Origin: Agathobacter sp. | GTDB taxonomy: Bacteria; Bacillota_A; Clostridia; Lachnospirales; Lachnospiraceae | Assembly: GCA_017936725.1 (NCBI GenBank) | Contig: JAGBEZ010000042.1 | Coordinates: 1-11,003 of the forward strand | Direction: 5' to 3' | DNA length: 11,003 nt | Shown: in pieces, positions 1 through 7,200 of the stretch | Numbering within the stretch: position 1 is the stretch's first letter | Layout of the letters: every line of letters starts with the position of its first letter | The notes under the pieces: generated by a model | What the model was told of the DNA's origin: nothing | Databases searched by the model: none | Seen by the model: the letters and a program-made list of their open reading frames with translations, nothing else | Made by a program: the position numbers and the translations under genes

Positions 1-1190
1 GTCGAATCTGTGATAAGAGTCCGAATACAAGGCACGGAAAGTTTAAGCCGTGGATTCGGCGAATGTGTGTGCCAGTTGCTATTTCTTCTTTTTTGATATA
101 TCAAAGTAGTCTGGCAGATATGTCGACGGGATTTAAAATAGGATATCTGTTTGTCACATATATATTATGGGGTTCATTTTTTTATACTTCGATTAATATT
201 CCGTATGGCTCGATGGCCTCGGCGATTTCGGCAGAGCCTGGAGATAGACAGTCGCTATCGACATATCGAAGCATTGGTGCGACCTTTGCCAGCGTTATTG
301 TAGGTGCACTGATTCCATTGATTGCGTATAAAGAGAAAAATGGAATTATGGTGCTTGATGGAAAGATATTTACTACAATTGCAGGAATTTTTTCTGTCTG
401 TGCGATTATTTCGTATTTGATTTGTTATAGTTTGGTAACAGAACGTGTAAATATTACGTCGAATGCGGACAAGAAGGAAGATAACAATGTGATTGCCATG
501 CTTCGTAATGCGCTTACGAATAAGGCGTTGATTTCCATTATAGCGGCATCAATCGTGATGCTTCTGGCACAGATGACCTTGCAGTCCATGGCAAATTATG
601 TGTTTCCTATTTATTATGGAAATACGACGGCTCAATCGGTTTCCATGGTGGTAATGCTGGCTGGTTCGCTTCTCATAGCTGCCATTGCAAAACCGATTTC
701 ACTACGATTCGGTAAGGCGGAAGTGGCAGTAGTTTCTAGTTTTATTGCAGCAGGTGTTTGTCTGCTCCTTTATGTAGTGCGTCCCCAGAATGTGTGGGTA
801 TATGTAATTTTACAGGGTTCTTGCTGGATGGCGCTAGGTGTATTTAGTATGATATCCTGGGCATTGATTACAGACGTCATTGATTATTCAGAAATCAAAA
901 ACGGGATTCGAGAAGATGGTTCTGTCTATGCACTTTATTCCTTTGCCAGAAAATTAGGACAGGCAGGTGCGGCAGGACTTGTGGGTACTTTGCTTACGGC
1001 GATTGGGTATAACGAGAGCGCCGCAGTAGAGGAAGGTGTTCGAGAAGGTTTATTTAACATCTCCACCCTCGTTCCAGCGGTGGGATTTGCGCTTCTTGGT
1101 GTGATTTTATGGTTCTGGTATCCACTGCATAAAAAGCAGGTTGAAGAGAATGTGGAGAAATTAAAAGATAGAAGAGGTAATAACGGATAG
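1..1190 (+). CDS. GPH (MelB-type) sugar:cation symporter, 5' end missing
   Basis: Inner-membrane secondary transporter that would import a glycoside or oligosaccharide with Na+ or H+ (family knowledge; substrate not predictable). The frame is open from base 3 to the TAG at 1188-1190, giving 395 visible residues. MelB-like landmarks in order are the cytoplasmic loop motif GKFKPW (visible residues 12-17), VTYILWGSFFYTSINIPYG (a TM4-like segment, with Asn where E. coli MelB has cation-site Asp124, a common substitution in the family), a long central loop near TTSNADKKEDN-type residues, and TDVIDYSEIKNG late in the protein. About ten hydrophobic segments are visible. By comparison with MelB, roughly 60 N-terminal residues lie before the window, including the helix with the main cation-binding Asp residues. 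The ATG at 63 is internal, because the conserved loop lies upstream of it. The gene converges on the GH2 hydrolase, which may act on the imported sugar. Confidence 0.9.
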   Translation, partial: RICDKSPNTRHGKFKPWIRRMCVPVAISSFLIYQSSLADMSTGFKIGYLFVTYILWGSFFYTSINIPYGSMASAISAEPGDRQSLSTYRSIGATFASVIVGALIPLIAYKEKNGIMVLDGKIFTTIAGIFSVCAIISYLICYSLVTERVNITSNADKKEDNNVIAMLRNALTNKALISIIAASIVMLLAQMTLQSMANYVFPIYYGNTTAQSVSMVVMLAGSLLIAAIAKPISLRFGKAEVAVVSSFIAAGVCLLLYVVRPQNVWVYVILQGSCWMALGVFSMISWALITDVIDYSEIKNGIREDGSVYALYSFARKLGQAGAAGLVGTLLTAIGYNESAAVEEGVREGLFNISTLVPAVGFALLGVILWFWYPLHKKQVEENVEKLKDRRGNNG

Positions 1191-1202
1191 ATGGTTTATA
1201 AT

Positions 1203-1353
1203 GAGAATTCCCCCCATCTATTGTACGAAACCTTTCGAGCTGCCGTCGTTACTTAATGAGCAAACCACTGGTCTTGTGGATGCGAATTTAGTAACGTAAC
1301 GTGCAGGCGAAGAGCGCGAGCGTGTTTCGTATAATAGATGGGGGGGAATTCTC
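1203..1353. repeat. 151-bp long inverted-repeat element, probably also the transporter terminator
   Basis: The outer arms are 1203-1231 and 1324-1353. They pair along their whole length with one bulged base in the C6/G7 run and one G-U pair. Further nested pairings continue inward: TTCG 1234-1237 with CGAA 1308-1311, CTGC 1240-1243 with GCAG 1303-1306, CGTTACT 1247-1253 with AGTAACG 1290-1296, and CCAC 1265-1268 with GTGG 1276-1279. The whole element can therefore form one imperfect hairpin. TTTTT at 1354-1358 follows the right arm, so on the + strand it reads as an oversized intrinsic terminator for the symporter gene. There is no comparable T-run after it on the - strand. No open frame or target-site duplication is visible. 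It could be a dispersed MITE/REP-like repeat, a structured RNA, or simply a terminator. Confidence 0.8.
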
Positions 1354-1399
1354 TTTTTCGTAGTATTTAGAAAAATTAACTTCCTACGCTAAATCGTTG

Positions 1400-3646
1400 C
1401 TATGCAAGAGGAATCTGATTTAATTTTTCGTTAATTGAAAGGAGCAGTTCCTTTGTCACTGCTGGAGCACCTTCCTGTTTTGGAAGCATGCCAAGGAGAC
1501 GAAGGATGGTAAAGCTGCCGAGCATCTGGAGCATTTCTGGACCTGCCATAGCTGCAGCGTTTTCAGCTTTATTAGCACCGCCACCTAAGAATGACCCCAT
1601 AAGTTCAACGAAAATTGCCATACCAGCTGGCTGTTTCATGATTTCTTCTAATTTCGTGTTAAGAGACATATGTCCTTCTACTTCTGTGATATCAAACCAG
1701 TTGAGAATAGCCCCCTGTTCTTTTAATCGGTAATCGTTGTTGAACTCAGCAACTTTACGGATGAAGCTTTCATCTTTCTGGTCACCAGCGACAGCAACGA
1801 GTGTGGTTTCGCCCTTGTTTGGAACCTGGAAGTAGAAGAAGTGGTCTTCTGCTGTAATCTTGCCAAGAGATTCGCCGTTTGCGAAAAGTTCTACTTCTGG
1901 AAGGTTAGAGTAAACAGTTACTTTTGTTACGTCTTCTACACGATCTACATAGCGTTTTCCACAGATGTGTACGAATGGTTCATCGGATAACCAAGCTTTG
2001 TATGCGTAGAAGGAGTCTTTTTTGTATTTTCTATCGAATGTTACAAGACCCTTGTGGTTCTGTCCGTTTTCGCCACCTTCGTTACGTGAGTCGGCACCAA
2101 AGTCGAACATATTCCATACATGAGTAGCCCACAAATATTTTCTTGTGAAGAGTTGTTTGATTAGTTCTTCATGGTAGTATGCCTGATATTCTTCAGTGTA
2201 GTCGCCCTGCTGTGGGTCTGAGGTATGCCAGTTTAATGCTTCACAGCCGTATTCCGAACATCCAACTGGAAGATTTGGAAATTTGGCATGGAATGCGTCA
2301 AACCAAGGACCGTTGTCAGCAGTGGTACGTCCATACCATCCGAAGTAGTGGTTCCAAGATACGGTATCTGGAATCTGTACATATGGGTCATCCATTGAAC
2401 ACATAGATACGATAGCGATAGTGGTAAGACGTGTTGGGTCCATTTCGTGACAAAGGTCATTTAAAATGTTGTGGTTTTCTAATAAGTCATCACTAGAACC
2501 CTGCATGCTGATTTCGTTTGAGAGCCCCCAAACTACGATAGATGGATGGTTGTAGTTCTGAGTGATAAGTTCTTTCATCTGAGAAATAGTGTTCTCGCGT
2601 CCGGTTGGCATATGGTTTGAAATATAAGGGATTTCAGCCCAGATTACCATACCTCTTTCATCACAGAGATCGTAGAAATACTGATCATGCTGATAATGAG
2701 CAAGACGGATGGTCGTAGCACCTACTTCGCAAATAAGGTCCATATCTTCGTCATGGTGTTCTGGAAGGAGCGCGTTACCGATGCCCCATCTATCCTGATG
2801 ACGAGATACACCACGAAGTGGATATTCTTCGCCGTTTAAGATGAAACCATTTTCTGGATGAATTTCATATCTGCGGCAACCAAAACGTGTAGATACATTG
2901 TCGAGAACCTCTGCACCATCTACTAAATATACTTCTGCAGAGTAGAGATATGGATCCTTGCGTCCATGCCAACGATGCACGTTTTTAATACGGAAGGTTA
3001 CGCTGCTTTCATCTACGCCTACTTTGTCAGCGGCTACTACGTTTCCTTCTTTATCTTTTAATGTATACATAAGTTCTTGTCCGGCTTTTGCATTTGTTAA
3101 ATAAACATCTACTTTAACAGTTGCATCGTCACCATCGATTTCAGGAGTAACTGCGATACCAGGGCCACCATAGTAGTCAAGGTCGAAGTGAGATTCGCTA
3201 ACTGCTACGATGTTTACGTTACGGTAGAGACCGCCGTAGAAGGTAAAGTCAGCCATCTGTGGGTAAACGGTATCGTTTGCTGCATTGTCAACTTCTACTA
3301 CGATAAGGGTTTTGTCTGTTAATTTGTCAGTTACATTTACTCTCCATGTAGAGTATCCGCCATGATGAACGGCTACTTCTTCACCATTGATATAAACTTT
3401 AGCAGAAGAGTTTGCACCATTAAATTCGAGATAATACTGTTCTGCTTTTGGAAGGTCAACTTTTTCGATTTCTTTTGCATAGTAAGCAGTTCCACGGTAA
3501 AGGTCATTGCCCCCGTCCTGACCATCGATGTCATTCCAGGTGTGTGGTAATGTTACCCAGTACCATTTTTCAGGCATTGTCTTTGGTGCTTCTGTAGCAT
3601 CTTTGGTAAATGCCCATTTGGTGTTCAGATTATAAATCTGTCTCAT
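1400..3646 (-). CDS. Glycoside hydrolase family 2, beta-galactosidase-like, cytoplasmic
   Basis: Retaining exo-glycosidase of 748 residues that hydrolyses a beta-glycoside, most likely a galactoside, in the cytoplasm; there is no signal peptide. The domains are an N-terminal jelly-roll sugar-binding domain (about 10-155), an Ig-like GH2 domain (170-258), a TIM barrel (262-555), an Ig-like domain resembling DUF4982 (565-632) and a helical tail (655-748). The barrel opens with LRGVSRHQDR. The acid/base is Glu378 in GLSNEIS and the nucleophile is Glu465 in GCSEYGCE. The stretch WNMFDFGADSRNEGG (511-525) and NHKGLVTFDRKYKKD (530-544) are beta-galactosidase-like, and I do not see the N-x-K motif of beta-glucuronidases. 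It is much shorter than LacZ (1,023 residues). The ATG at 3646 follows AAAAGGAGGA (3665-3656). It is the only gene of its transcript and converges on the symporter. Exact substrate is unproven. Confidence 0.92.
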   Translation of the reverse strand: MRQIYNLNTKWAFTKDATEAPKTMPEKWYWVTLPHTWNDIDGQDGGNDLYRGTAYYAKEIEKVDLPKAEQYYLEFNGANSSAKVYINGEEVAVHHGGYSTWRVNVTDKLTDKTLIVVEVDNAANDTVYPQMADFTFYGGLYRNVNIVAVSESHFDLDYYGGPGIAVTPEIDGDDATVKVDVYLTNAKAGQELMYTLKDKEGNVVAADKVGVDESSVTFRIKNVHRWHGRKDPYLYSAEVYLVDGAEVLDNVSTRFGCRRYEIHPENGFILNGEEYPLRGVSRHQDRWGIGNALLPEHHDEDMDLICEVGATTIRLAHYQHDQYFYDLCDERGMVIWAEIPYISNHMPTGRENTISQMKELITQNYNHPSIVVWGLSNEISMQGSSDDLLENHNILNDLCHEMDPTRLTTIAIVSMCSMDDPYVQIPDTVSWNHYFGWYGRTTADNGPWFDAFHAKFPNLPVGCSEYGCEALNWHTSDPQQGDYTEEYQAYYHEELIKQLFTRKYLWATHVWNMFDFGADSRNEGGENGQNHKGLVTFDRKYKKDSFYAYKAWLSDEPFVHICGKRYVDRVEDVTKVTVYSNLPEVELFANGESLGKITAEDHFFYFQVPNKGETTLVAVAGDQKDESFIRKVAEFNNDYRLKEQGAILNWFDITEVEGHMSLNTKLEEIMKQPAGMAIFVELMGSFLGGGANKAENAAAMAGPEMLQMLGSFTILRLLGMLPKQEGAPAVTKELLLSINEKLNQIPLA

Positions 3647-3655
3647 GTTGTAAAA

Positions 3656-3665
3656 TCCTCCTTTT
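3656..3665 (-). promoter_or_regulatory. Ribosome binding site of the GH2 hydrolase
   Basis: Read on the - strand the site is AAAAGGAGGA, nine bases before the ATG at 3646. It fixes that start. Confidence 0.85.
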
Positions 3666-3697
3666 TACTTCCTTTTCCTAATAATAGTTTCAAGGTT

Positions 3698-3716
3698 TGT
3701 CGCTAGTGCGACACTA
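3698..3716. promoter_or_regulatory. Two overlapping palindromes at the GH2 transcript start, candidate operator
   Basis: TGTCGC-TAGT-GCGACA (3698-3713) is a perfect inverted repeat with 6-bp arms. TAGTG-CGA-CACTA (3704-3716) is a second one with 5-bp arms sharing ten bases with the first. The pair covers roughly +1 to +18 of the predicted hydrolase transcript, a classic repressor position. As RNA they could also form mutually exclusive small hairpins. No regulator gene is visible in the window. Confidence 0.5.
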
Positions 3717-3721
3717 CTTTT

Positions 3722-3750
3722 ATTATATCTTCTTGCAAAAATCAGGTCAA
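3722..3750 (-). promoter_or_regulatory. Sigma-A promoter for the GH2 hydrolase
   Basis: On the - strand, -35 TTGACC (3750-3745) and -10 TATAAT (3727-3722) are separated by exactly 17 bases. The predicted start is near 3715, giving a 5' leader of about 68 bases. Confidence 0.85.
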
Positions 3751-3752
3751 TG

Positions 3753-3764
3753 ATTGCATGCAAT
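3753..3764. promoter_or_regulatory. Perfect 12-bp palindrome just upstream of the GH2 -35 box
   Basis: ATTGCATGCAAT is a perfect palindrome two bases upstream of the hydrolase -35 box, centred about 43 bp before the predicted start. That is where an activator touching the sigma subunit would sit. A 12-bp palindrome in AT-rich DNA can arise by chance, so a role is inferred from position. Confidence 0.4.
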
Positions 3765-3802
3765 AAATATTTGGAAAAAATATTAAAAATGTATAAATAC
3801 AA

Positions 3803-3831
3803 TGGTACACTTATATTTTATCTGTTATAAT
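3803..3831 (+). promoter_or_regulatory. Extended -10 promoter for the C-S lyase/ABC cluster
   Basis: TGT-TATAAT (3823-3831) is an extended -10 element with a perfect hexamer. The hexamer 17 bases upstream, TGGTAC (3803-3808), is a poor -35, as is usual for extended -10 promoters. The predicted start is near 3838, giving a leader of about 40 bases. It is divergent from the hydrolase promoter, with about 52 bp between the two promoters. Confidence 0.65.
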
Positions 3832-3864
3832 ATTCCATTATGTAACAGTATGCTTTATAGCATT

Positions 3865-3870
3865 GGAGGA
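3865..3870 (+). promoter_or_regulatory. Ribosome binding site that fixes the C-S lyase start
   Basis: GGAGGA lies seven bases before the ATG at 3878. An in-frame TTG at 3863 overlaps this site and has no ribosome binding site of its own, so 3878 is preferred. Confidence 0.85.
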
Positions 3871-3877
3871 AGCAAAA

Positions 3878-5086
3878 ATGAAATACGATTTTACGACGAT
3901 TATGAATCGTGGCGGAAAGAATACCATGGCAGTAGATGGTTATGGTACGATGACGCAGGGCATTCAGATAAAGGAAGGTGTGGAGCCAATTCCTATGTGG
4001 GTAGCAGATATGAGTTTTGCGACAGTACCTACGGTTCCACAGCAGATAATTGAACGTGTCAATCATCCTGAATATGGATATTTTATTATGCCAGACGAAT
4101 ACTATCATTCGATTATCGAGTGGCATGAAAAGCGAAATGGAGTGACAGGACTTACCAGAGAGTGTATCGAGTACGAAAACAGCGTGTTAGGTGGTGTGGC
4201 AAGTGCACTTAGTGTGTTGTGCTCCAAAGGAGATAAAGTTTTAATCCATAAGCCAACCTATGTTGGATTTACGGGAACACTGAAAAACAATGGTTATGAG
4301 ATTGTGCATAGTGAACTGGTAAAAGATGAAACTGGTGTCTATCGCATGGACTTTGAGGATATGGAAAAGAAGATTGTAGAGCAGAATATTCACACAACAA
4401 TTTTCTGTTCTCCACACAATCCAACCGGCCGTGTTTGGGAGCGTTGGGAACTTGAAAAAGCGATGGAAATCTTCAAAAAGCATGATGTGATGGTTATTTG
4501 TGATGAAATCTGGTCGGATCTTATTTTGGGCGACTATAAACATATTCCACTGCAGTCTTTAAACGAAGATGCAAAGATGCGTGTTATCGCGGAGTATGCA
4601 CCATCGAAAACTTTCAATTTAGCCGGACTTGTAGGCAGTTATCATATTATTTACAACAAATATTTACGTGACCGTGTAAGAAAAGAATCCTCTTTGGGAC
4701 ATTATAACGGGGCAAACCTTTTGTCTGTACATGCACTAATCGGTGCATACAAGCCAGAAGGACACGAATGGGTTGATGAGCTTTGTCAGGTGCTTACAGA
4801 AAATGTAAATTATGCTTGTGATTTCTTTACAAAGGAATTTGAGGGAATCGAGATTTCAAAGCCAGAAGGCACTTATATGATTTTCCCGGATTTTACAAAG
4901 TGGATGGAAAAACACGGCAGAAGTATTGATGAAGTATATGCAGCAGGTGTGAGAGAAGGCGTGATCTGGCAGCCAGGCGCGGCTTTCAACGGACCAAACT
5001 GTATTCGTATGAATCTTGCACTTCCACATAGCAAATTGGTGGAAGCTATGGATAGATTAAAAACAGCAATCAAAGGATTGGAATAA
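3878..5086 (+). CDS. patB: MalY/PatB-type PLP C-S lyase (cystathionine beta-lyase), fold-type I aminotransferase family
   Basis: Cytoplasmic PLP enzyme of 402 residues, the normal length for the MalY/PatB family. Members cleave the C-S bond of cystathionine or other cysteine S-conjugates to a thiol, pyruvate and ammonia, and some also act as aminotransferases. Key residues are Asn181 in FCSPHNPTG, Asp209 in CDEIWSD (contacts the PLP ring nitrogen), Lys244 in APSKTFNLAG (Schiff base) and Arg377 in NCIRMNLA (substrate carboxylate). The N-terminal MWVADMSFATVP (40-51) is typical of the MalY branch. The gene is first in a same-strand run with the DUF1292-like gene 11 bases downstream and the ABC exporter genes after that. 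Family is secure. The physiological substrate (methionine biosynthesis, cysteine catabolism or S-conjugate cleavage) is not resolved. The symbol is a family-level guess. Confidence 0.92.
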   Translation: MKYDFTTIMNRGGKNTMAVDGYGTMTQGIQIKEGVEPIPMWVADMSFATVPTVPQQIIERVNHPEYGYFIMPDEYYHSIIEWHEKRNGVTGLTRECIEYENSVLGGVASALSVLCSKGDKVLIHKPTYVGFTGTLKNNGYEIVHSELVKDETGVYRMDFEDMEKKIVEQNIHTTIFCSPHNPTGRVWERWELEKAMEIFKKHDVMVICDEIWSDLILGDYKHIPLQSLNEDAKMRVIAEYAPSKTFNLAGLVGSYHIIYNKYLRDRVRKESSLGHYNGANLLSVHALIGAYKPEGHEWVDELCQVLTENVNYACDFFTKEFEGIEISKPEGTYMIFPDFTKWMEKHGRSIDEVYAAGVREGVIWQPGAAFNGPNCIRMNLALPHSKLVEAMDRLKTAIKGLE

Positions 5087-5097
5087 AGGAGGACGCT

Positions 5098-5382
5098 ATG
5101 GCAAACGAAGAAATTAGAAATGAAGAAGAATTGGTAGAATATGATACATTTACCTATGAATTAAATGGCAAAACAATGGAATGGGCGATTATCGAGGAAT
5201 TCGATTTCGAGGGAAAAACATACATTGTTTGTCAGGAAGTGCTCGGAGATACCTTAAGTGACGAAGGCTTGTATCTTTTTGAAAGCCTTGAAAATGAAGG
5301 CGAAGAAATTACAGTAAAAAATATCGAAACGGAAGAAGAATACAATCGTGTGGTAGATGTTTACTGTGCACTTAGTGAATAA
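5098..5382 (+). CDS. Small acidic DUF1292-like protein
   Basis: Protein of 94 residues that looks like the DUF1292 family of small Firmicute proteins of unknown function. The match rests on an early aromatic/acidic strand, then EFDFEGKTYIVCQEV (about 44-58), LYLFESLENEGEE (68-80) and IETEEEYNRVVDVY (85-98 region, near the end), the order seen in that family. It is strongly acidic, with about 28 Asp/Glu against 5 Lys/Arg. There is no signal peptide or membrane segment. AAAGGAGG precedes the ATG, and the start is 11 bases after the lyase stop, so the two are almost certainly co-transcribed. Members elsewhere often sit in housekeeping operons, so the neighbours here do not define a role. Confidence 0.8.
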   Translation: MANEEIRNEEELVEYDTFTYELNGKTMEWAIIEEFDFEGKTYIVCQEVLGDTLSDEGLYLFESLENEGEEITVKNIETEEEYNRVVDVYCALSE

Positions 5383-5414
5383 GCAAATGAAAGAAATAAA
5401 GGGGTATATGGGGA

Positions 5415-5428
5415 ACCTAACTTTAGGT
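5415..5428. promoter_or_regulatory. 14-bp palindrome just before the ABC exporter ribosome binding site
   Basis: ACCTAA-CT-TTAGGT is a perfect inverted repeat that abuts the ribosome binding site AGGAAAGGA (5429-5437) of the first ABC gene. It could be a repressor site, but no promoter is evident in this 63-base gap. As RNA the two-base loop is too tight for all six pairs to form. Function is uncertain and chance is possible. Confidence 0.3.
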
Positions 5429-5445
5429 AGGAAAGGACGATACAT

Positions 5446-7200
5446 ATGAAAATGATTAAGACATTGGCCGCACATATTAAAGAGTATAAGTGGCCTTCCA
5501 TTCTTACGCCAATTCTTATGATTGGCGAAGTTTTGATGGAAACGATTATTCCGCTTCTTATGGCATCGATTGTAAATGAGGGTATCAACAAGGGTGATAC
5601 GATGCATATTTTCATAACAGGTGCAATCATGGTAGTTATGGCATTTTGCTCCCTTGGATTTGGCGTAGGCGGAGCGAAATATGGTTCCCTTGCATCGACA
5701 GGATTCGCGAAGAACTTGAGAATTGCGATGTTTGAAAAGATTCAGACATTCTCCTTTGCCAATATCGATAAGTTTAGTACCTCCAGTTTGATTACCCGTA
5801 TGACAACGGATGTCAATAACGTACAGATGGCATATATGATGCTGCTTCGTATGTGTATGCGAGCGCCAGCAAGTCTTATTTTTGCGATGATTATGAGTTT
5901 CTTTATCAGTCCAAAACTGGCATCTGTGTATTTGGTAGCCGTTATTTTCTTAGGTACGGTGCTTATTTTTATTTCTACAAAAGCAATGAAGTACTTCCGT
6001 GCTTCTTTTGAAAAATATGATAATTTGAATGAAAGCGTACAGGAAAATGTTTCTGCGATTCGTGTGGTAAAAGCATTTGTGCGCGAAAAATACGAAAAGA
6101 GCCGTTTCAAAAAGGCGGCACAGGATATTTATGATACCTTTGTAAGTGCCGAAAACATTGTTATCTGGAACAATCCAATGATGCAGTTTACGGTATATAG
6201 CTGCATCCTGCTTATTAGCTGGTTTGGTGCACAGTTTATCGTAGCTGGTGATTTAGAGACAGGTGACTTGATGGCATTGCTTACGTATTGCATGAATATT
6301 CTTATGAATCTCATGATGCTTACCATGATTTTTGTTATGTCTAGTATGAGTATTGCCTGTGGACAGCGTATTTGTGAAGTATTAGAGGAAGAACCTACGA
6401 TTACGAATCCAAAGAATCCTGTGATGGAAGTTGCAGATGGAAGCATTCGTTTTGAAGATGTGACCTTCCGTTATTCAGAGAATTCTGAGGCACCAGTACT
6501 TGATAATATCAATTTGGAAATTCAGTCAGGACAGACGATTGGCATTATCGGGGGAACGGGTAGTTCCAAATCGACTCTCGTAAACATGATCAGCCGTTTA
6601 TATGATGTAAATGCGGGGGCGGTTTATGTAGGCGGAAAAGATGTGCGCGAATATGACCTAGATACGCTACGTAATGAAGTGGCGGTTGTATTACAGCAAA
6701 ATGTATTATTCTCAGGAACTATTTTGGATAATCTTCGCTGGGGTAACGCAAATGCGACCGAGGAAGAGTGCATAGAGGCATGTAAAATGGCTTGTGCAGA
6801 CGAGTTTATCCAGAGTTTCCCAGATAAATATCACACACACATTGAGCAGGGCGGCACGAACGTTTCGGGCGGTCAAAAGCAAAGACTTTGTATTGCACGA
6901 GCACTGCTGAAAAACCCAAAGGTTCTGATTCTTGACGATAGCACGAGTGCAGTAGATACAGCGACAGATGCGAAGATTCGAAAAGCTATGAAAACTGCGA
7001 TTCCTGGCACAACGAAGCTGATTATTGCGCAGCGTATCTCTTCGGTACAGGAAGCAGACAAGATTATTGTGTTAGATGATGGCAGAGTGGATGCATTTGC
7101 CAGTCATGAAGAGTTATTAGAAACCAATGCAATTTATCGCGATGTTTATGACGCGCAGACGAATGGCGCAGGTGACTTTGACGAAGGAGGTGACAACTAA
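5446..7200 (+). CDS. ABC exporter half-transporter, degenerate-site subunit (BmrC-like)
   Basis: Half-transporter of 584 residues, an N-terminal six-helix exporter domain (about 15-305) fused to an ATPase domain (333-560). It would form a membrane heterodimer with the next gene product and export drugs, lipids or peptides. Several ATPase residues are non-canonical. The Walker A is GGTGSSKS (369-376), with Ser374 replacing the last Gly. The residue after Walker B Asp497 is Asp498 instead of the catalytic Glu (LILDDSTS). The switch residue is Gln529 (IIAQRIS) instead of His. The signature VSGGQ (473-477) is nearly canonical. This is the expected pattern of the non-hydrolysing partner in heterodimeric exporters such as TM287/288 and BmrCD. 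The ATG follows AGGAAAGGA by eight bases. The stop overlaps the next start by one base. Substrate is unknown. Confidence 0.93.
   Translation: MKMIKTLAAHIKEYKWPSILTPILMIGEVLMETIIPLLMASIVNEGINKGDTMHIFITGAIMVVMAFCSLGFGVGGAKYGSLASTGFAKNLRIAMFEKIQTFSFANIDKFSTSSLITRMTTDVNNVQMAYMMLLRMCMRAPASLIFAMIMSFFISPKLASVYLVAVIFLGTVLIFISTKAMKYFRASFEKYDNLNESVQENVSAIRVVKAFVREKYEKSRFKKAAQDIYDTFVSAENIVIWNNPMMQFTVYSCILLISWFGAQFIVAGDLETGDLMALLTYCMNILMNLMMLTMIFVMSSMSIACGQRICEVLEEEPTITNPKNPVMEVADGSIRFEDVTFRYSENSEAPVLDNINLEIQSGQTIGIIGGTGSSKSTLVNMISRLYDVNAGAVYVGGKDVREYDLDTLRNEVAVVLQQNVLFSGTILDNLRWGNANATEEECIEACKMACADEFIQSFPDKYHTHIEQGGTNVSGGQKQRLCIARALLKNPKVLILDDSTSAVDTATDAKIRKAMKTAIPGTTKLIIAQRISSVQEADKIIVLDDGRVDAFASHEELLETNAIYRDVYDAQTNGAGDFDEGGDN
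7184..7193 (+). promoter_or_regulatory. Near-perfect ribosome binding site of the second ABC gene
   Basis: AAGGAGGTGA, a full match to the 16S rRNA tail, lies inside the end of the first ABC gene, six bases before the ATG at 7200. It favours translation of subunit 2 at a level at least matching subunit 1. Confidence 0.85.

Noticed and set aside
63..65. ATG as the start of the symporter gene
   Set aside because: The frame is open back to base 3 and encodes the conserved GKFKPW loop upstream, so the gene begins before the window.
1203..1353. Insertion sequence or transposon remnant
   Set aside because: There is no transposase fragment and no clear target-site duplication, so it is kept only as an inverted-repeat element.
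1359..1393. CGTAG/CTACG and TTTAG/CTAAA repeats as a terminator for the hydrolase on the - strand
   Set aside because: The stems are only five pairs, interleave with each other, and are not followed by a T-run on that strand.
3753..3766. Catabolite control (cre) site before the hydrolase
   Set aside because: The sequence lacks the central CG and the A/T pattern of the cre consensus.
3850..3863. ATGC-TTTATA-GCAT hairpin in the lyase leader
   Set aside because: A four-pair stem is too weak to support a regulatory claim.
3863..3865. TTG as an upstream start for the C-S lyase
   Set aside because: It overlaps the GGAGGA ribosome binding site of the ATG at 3878 and has no site of its own.
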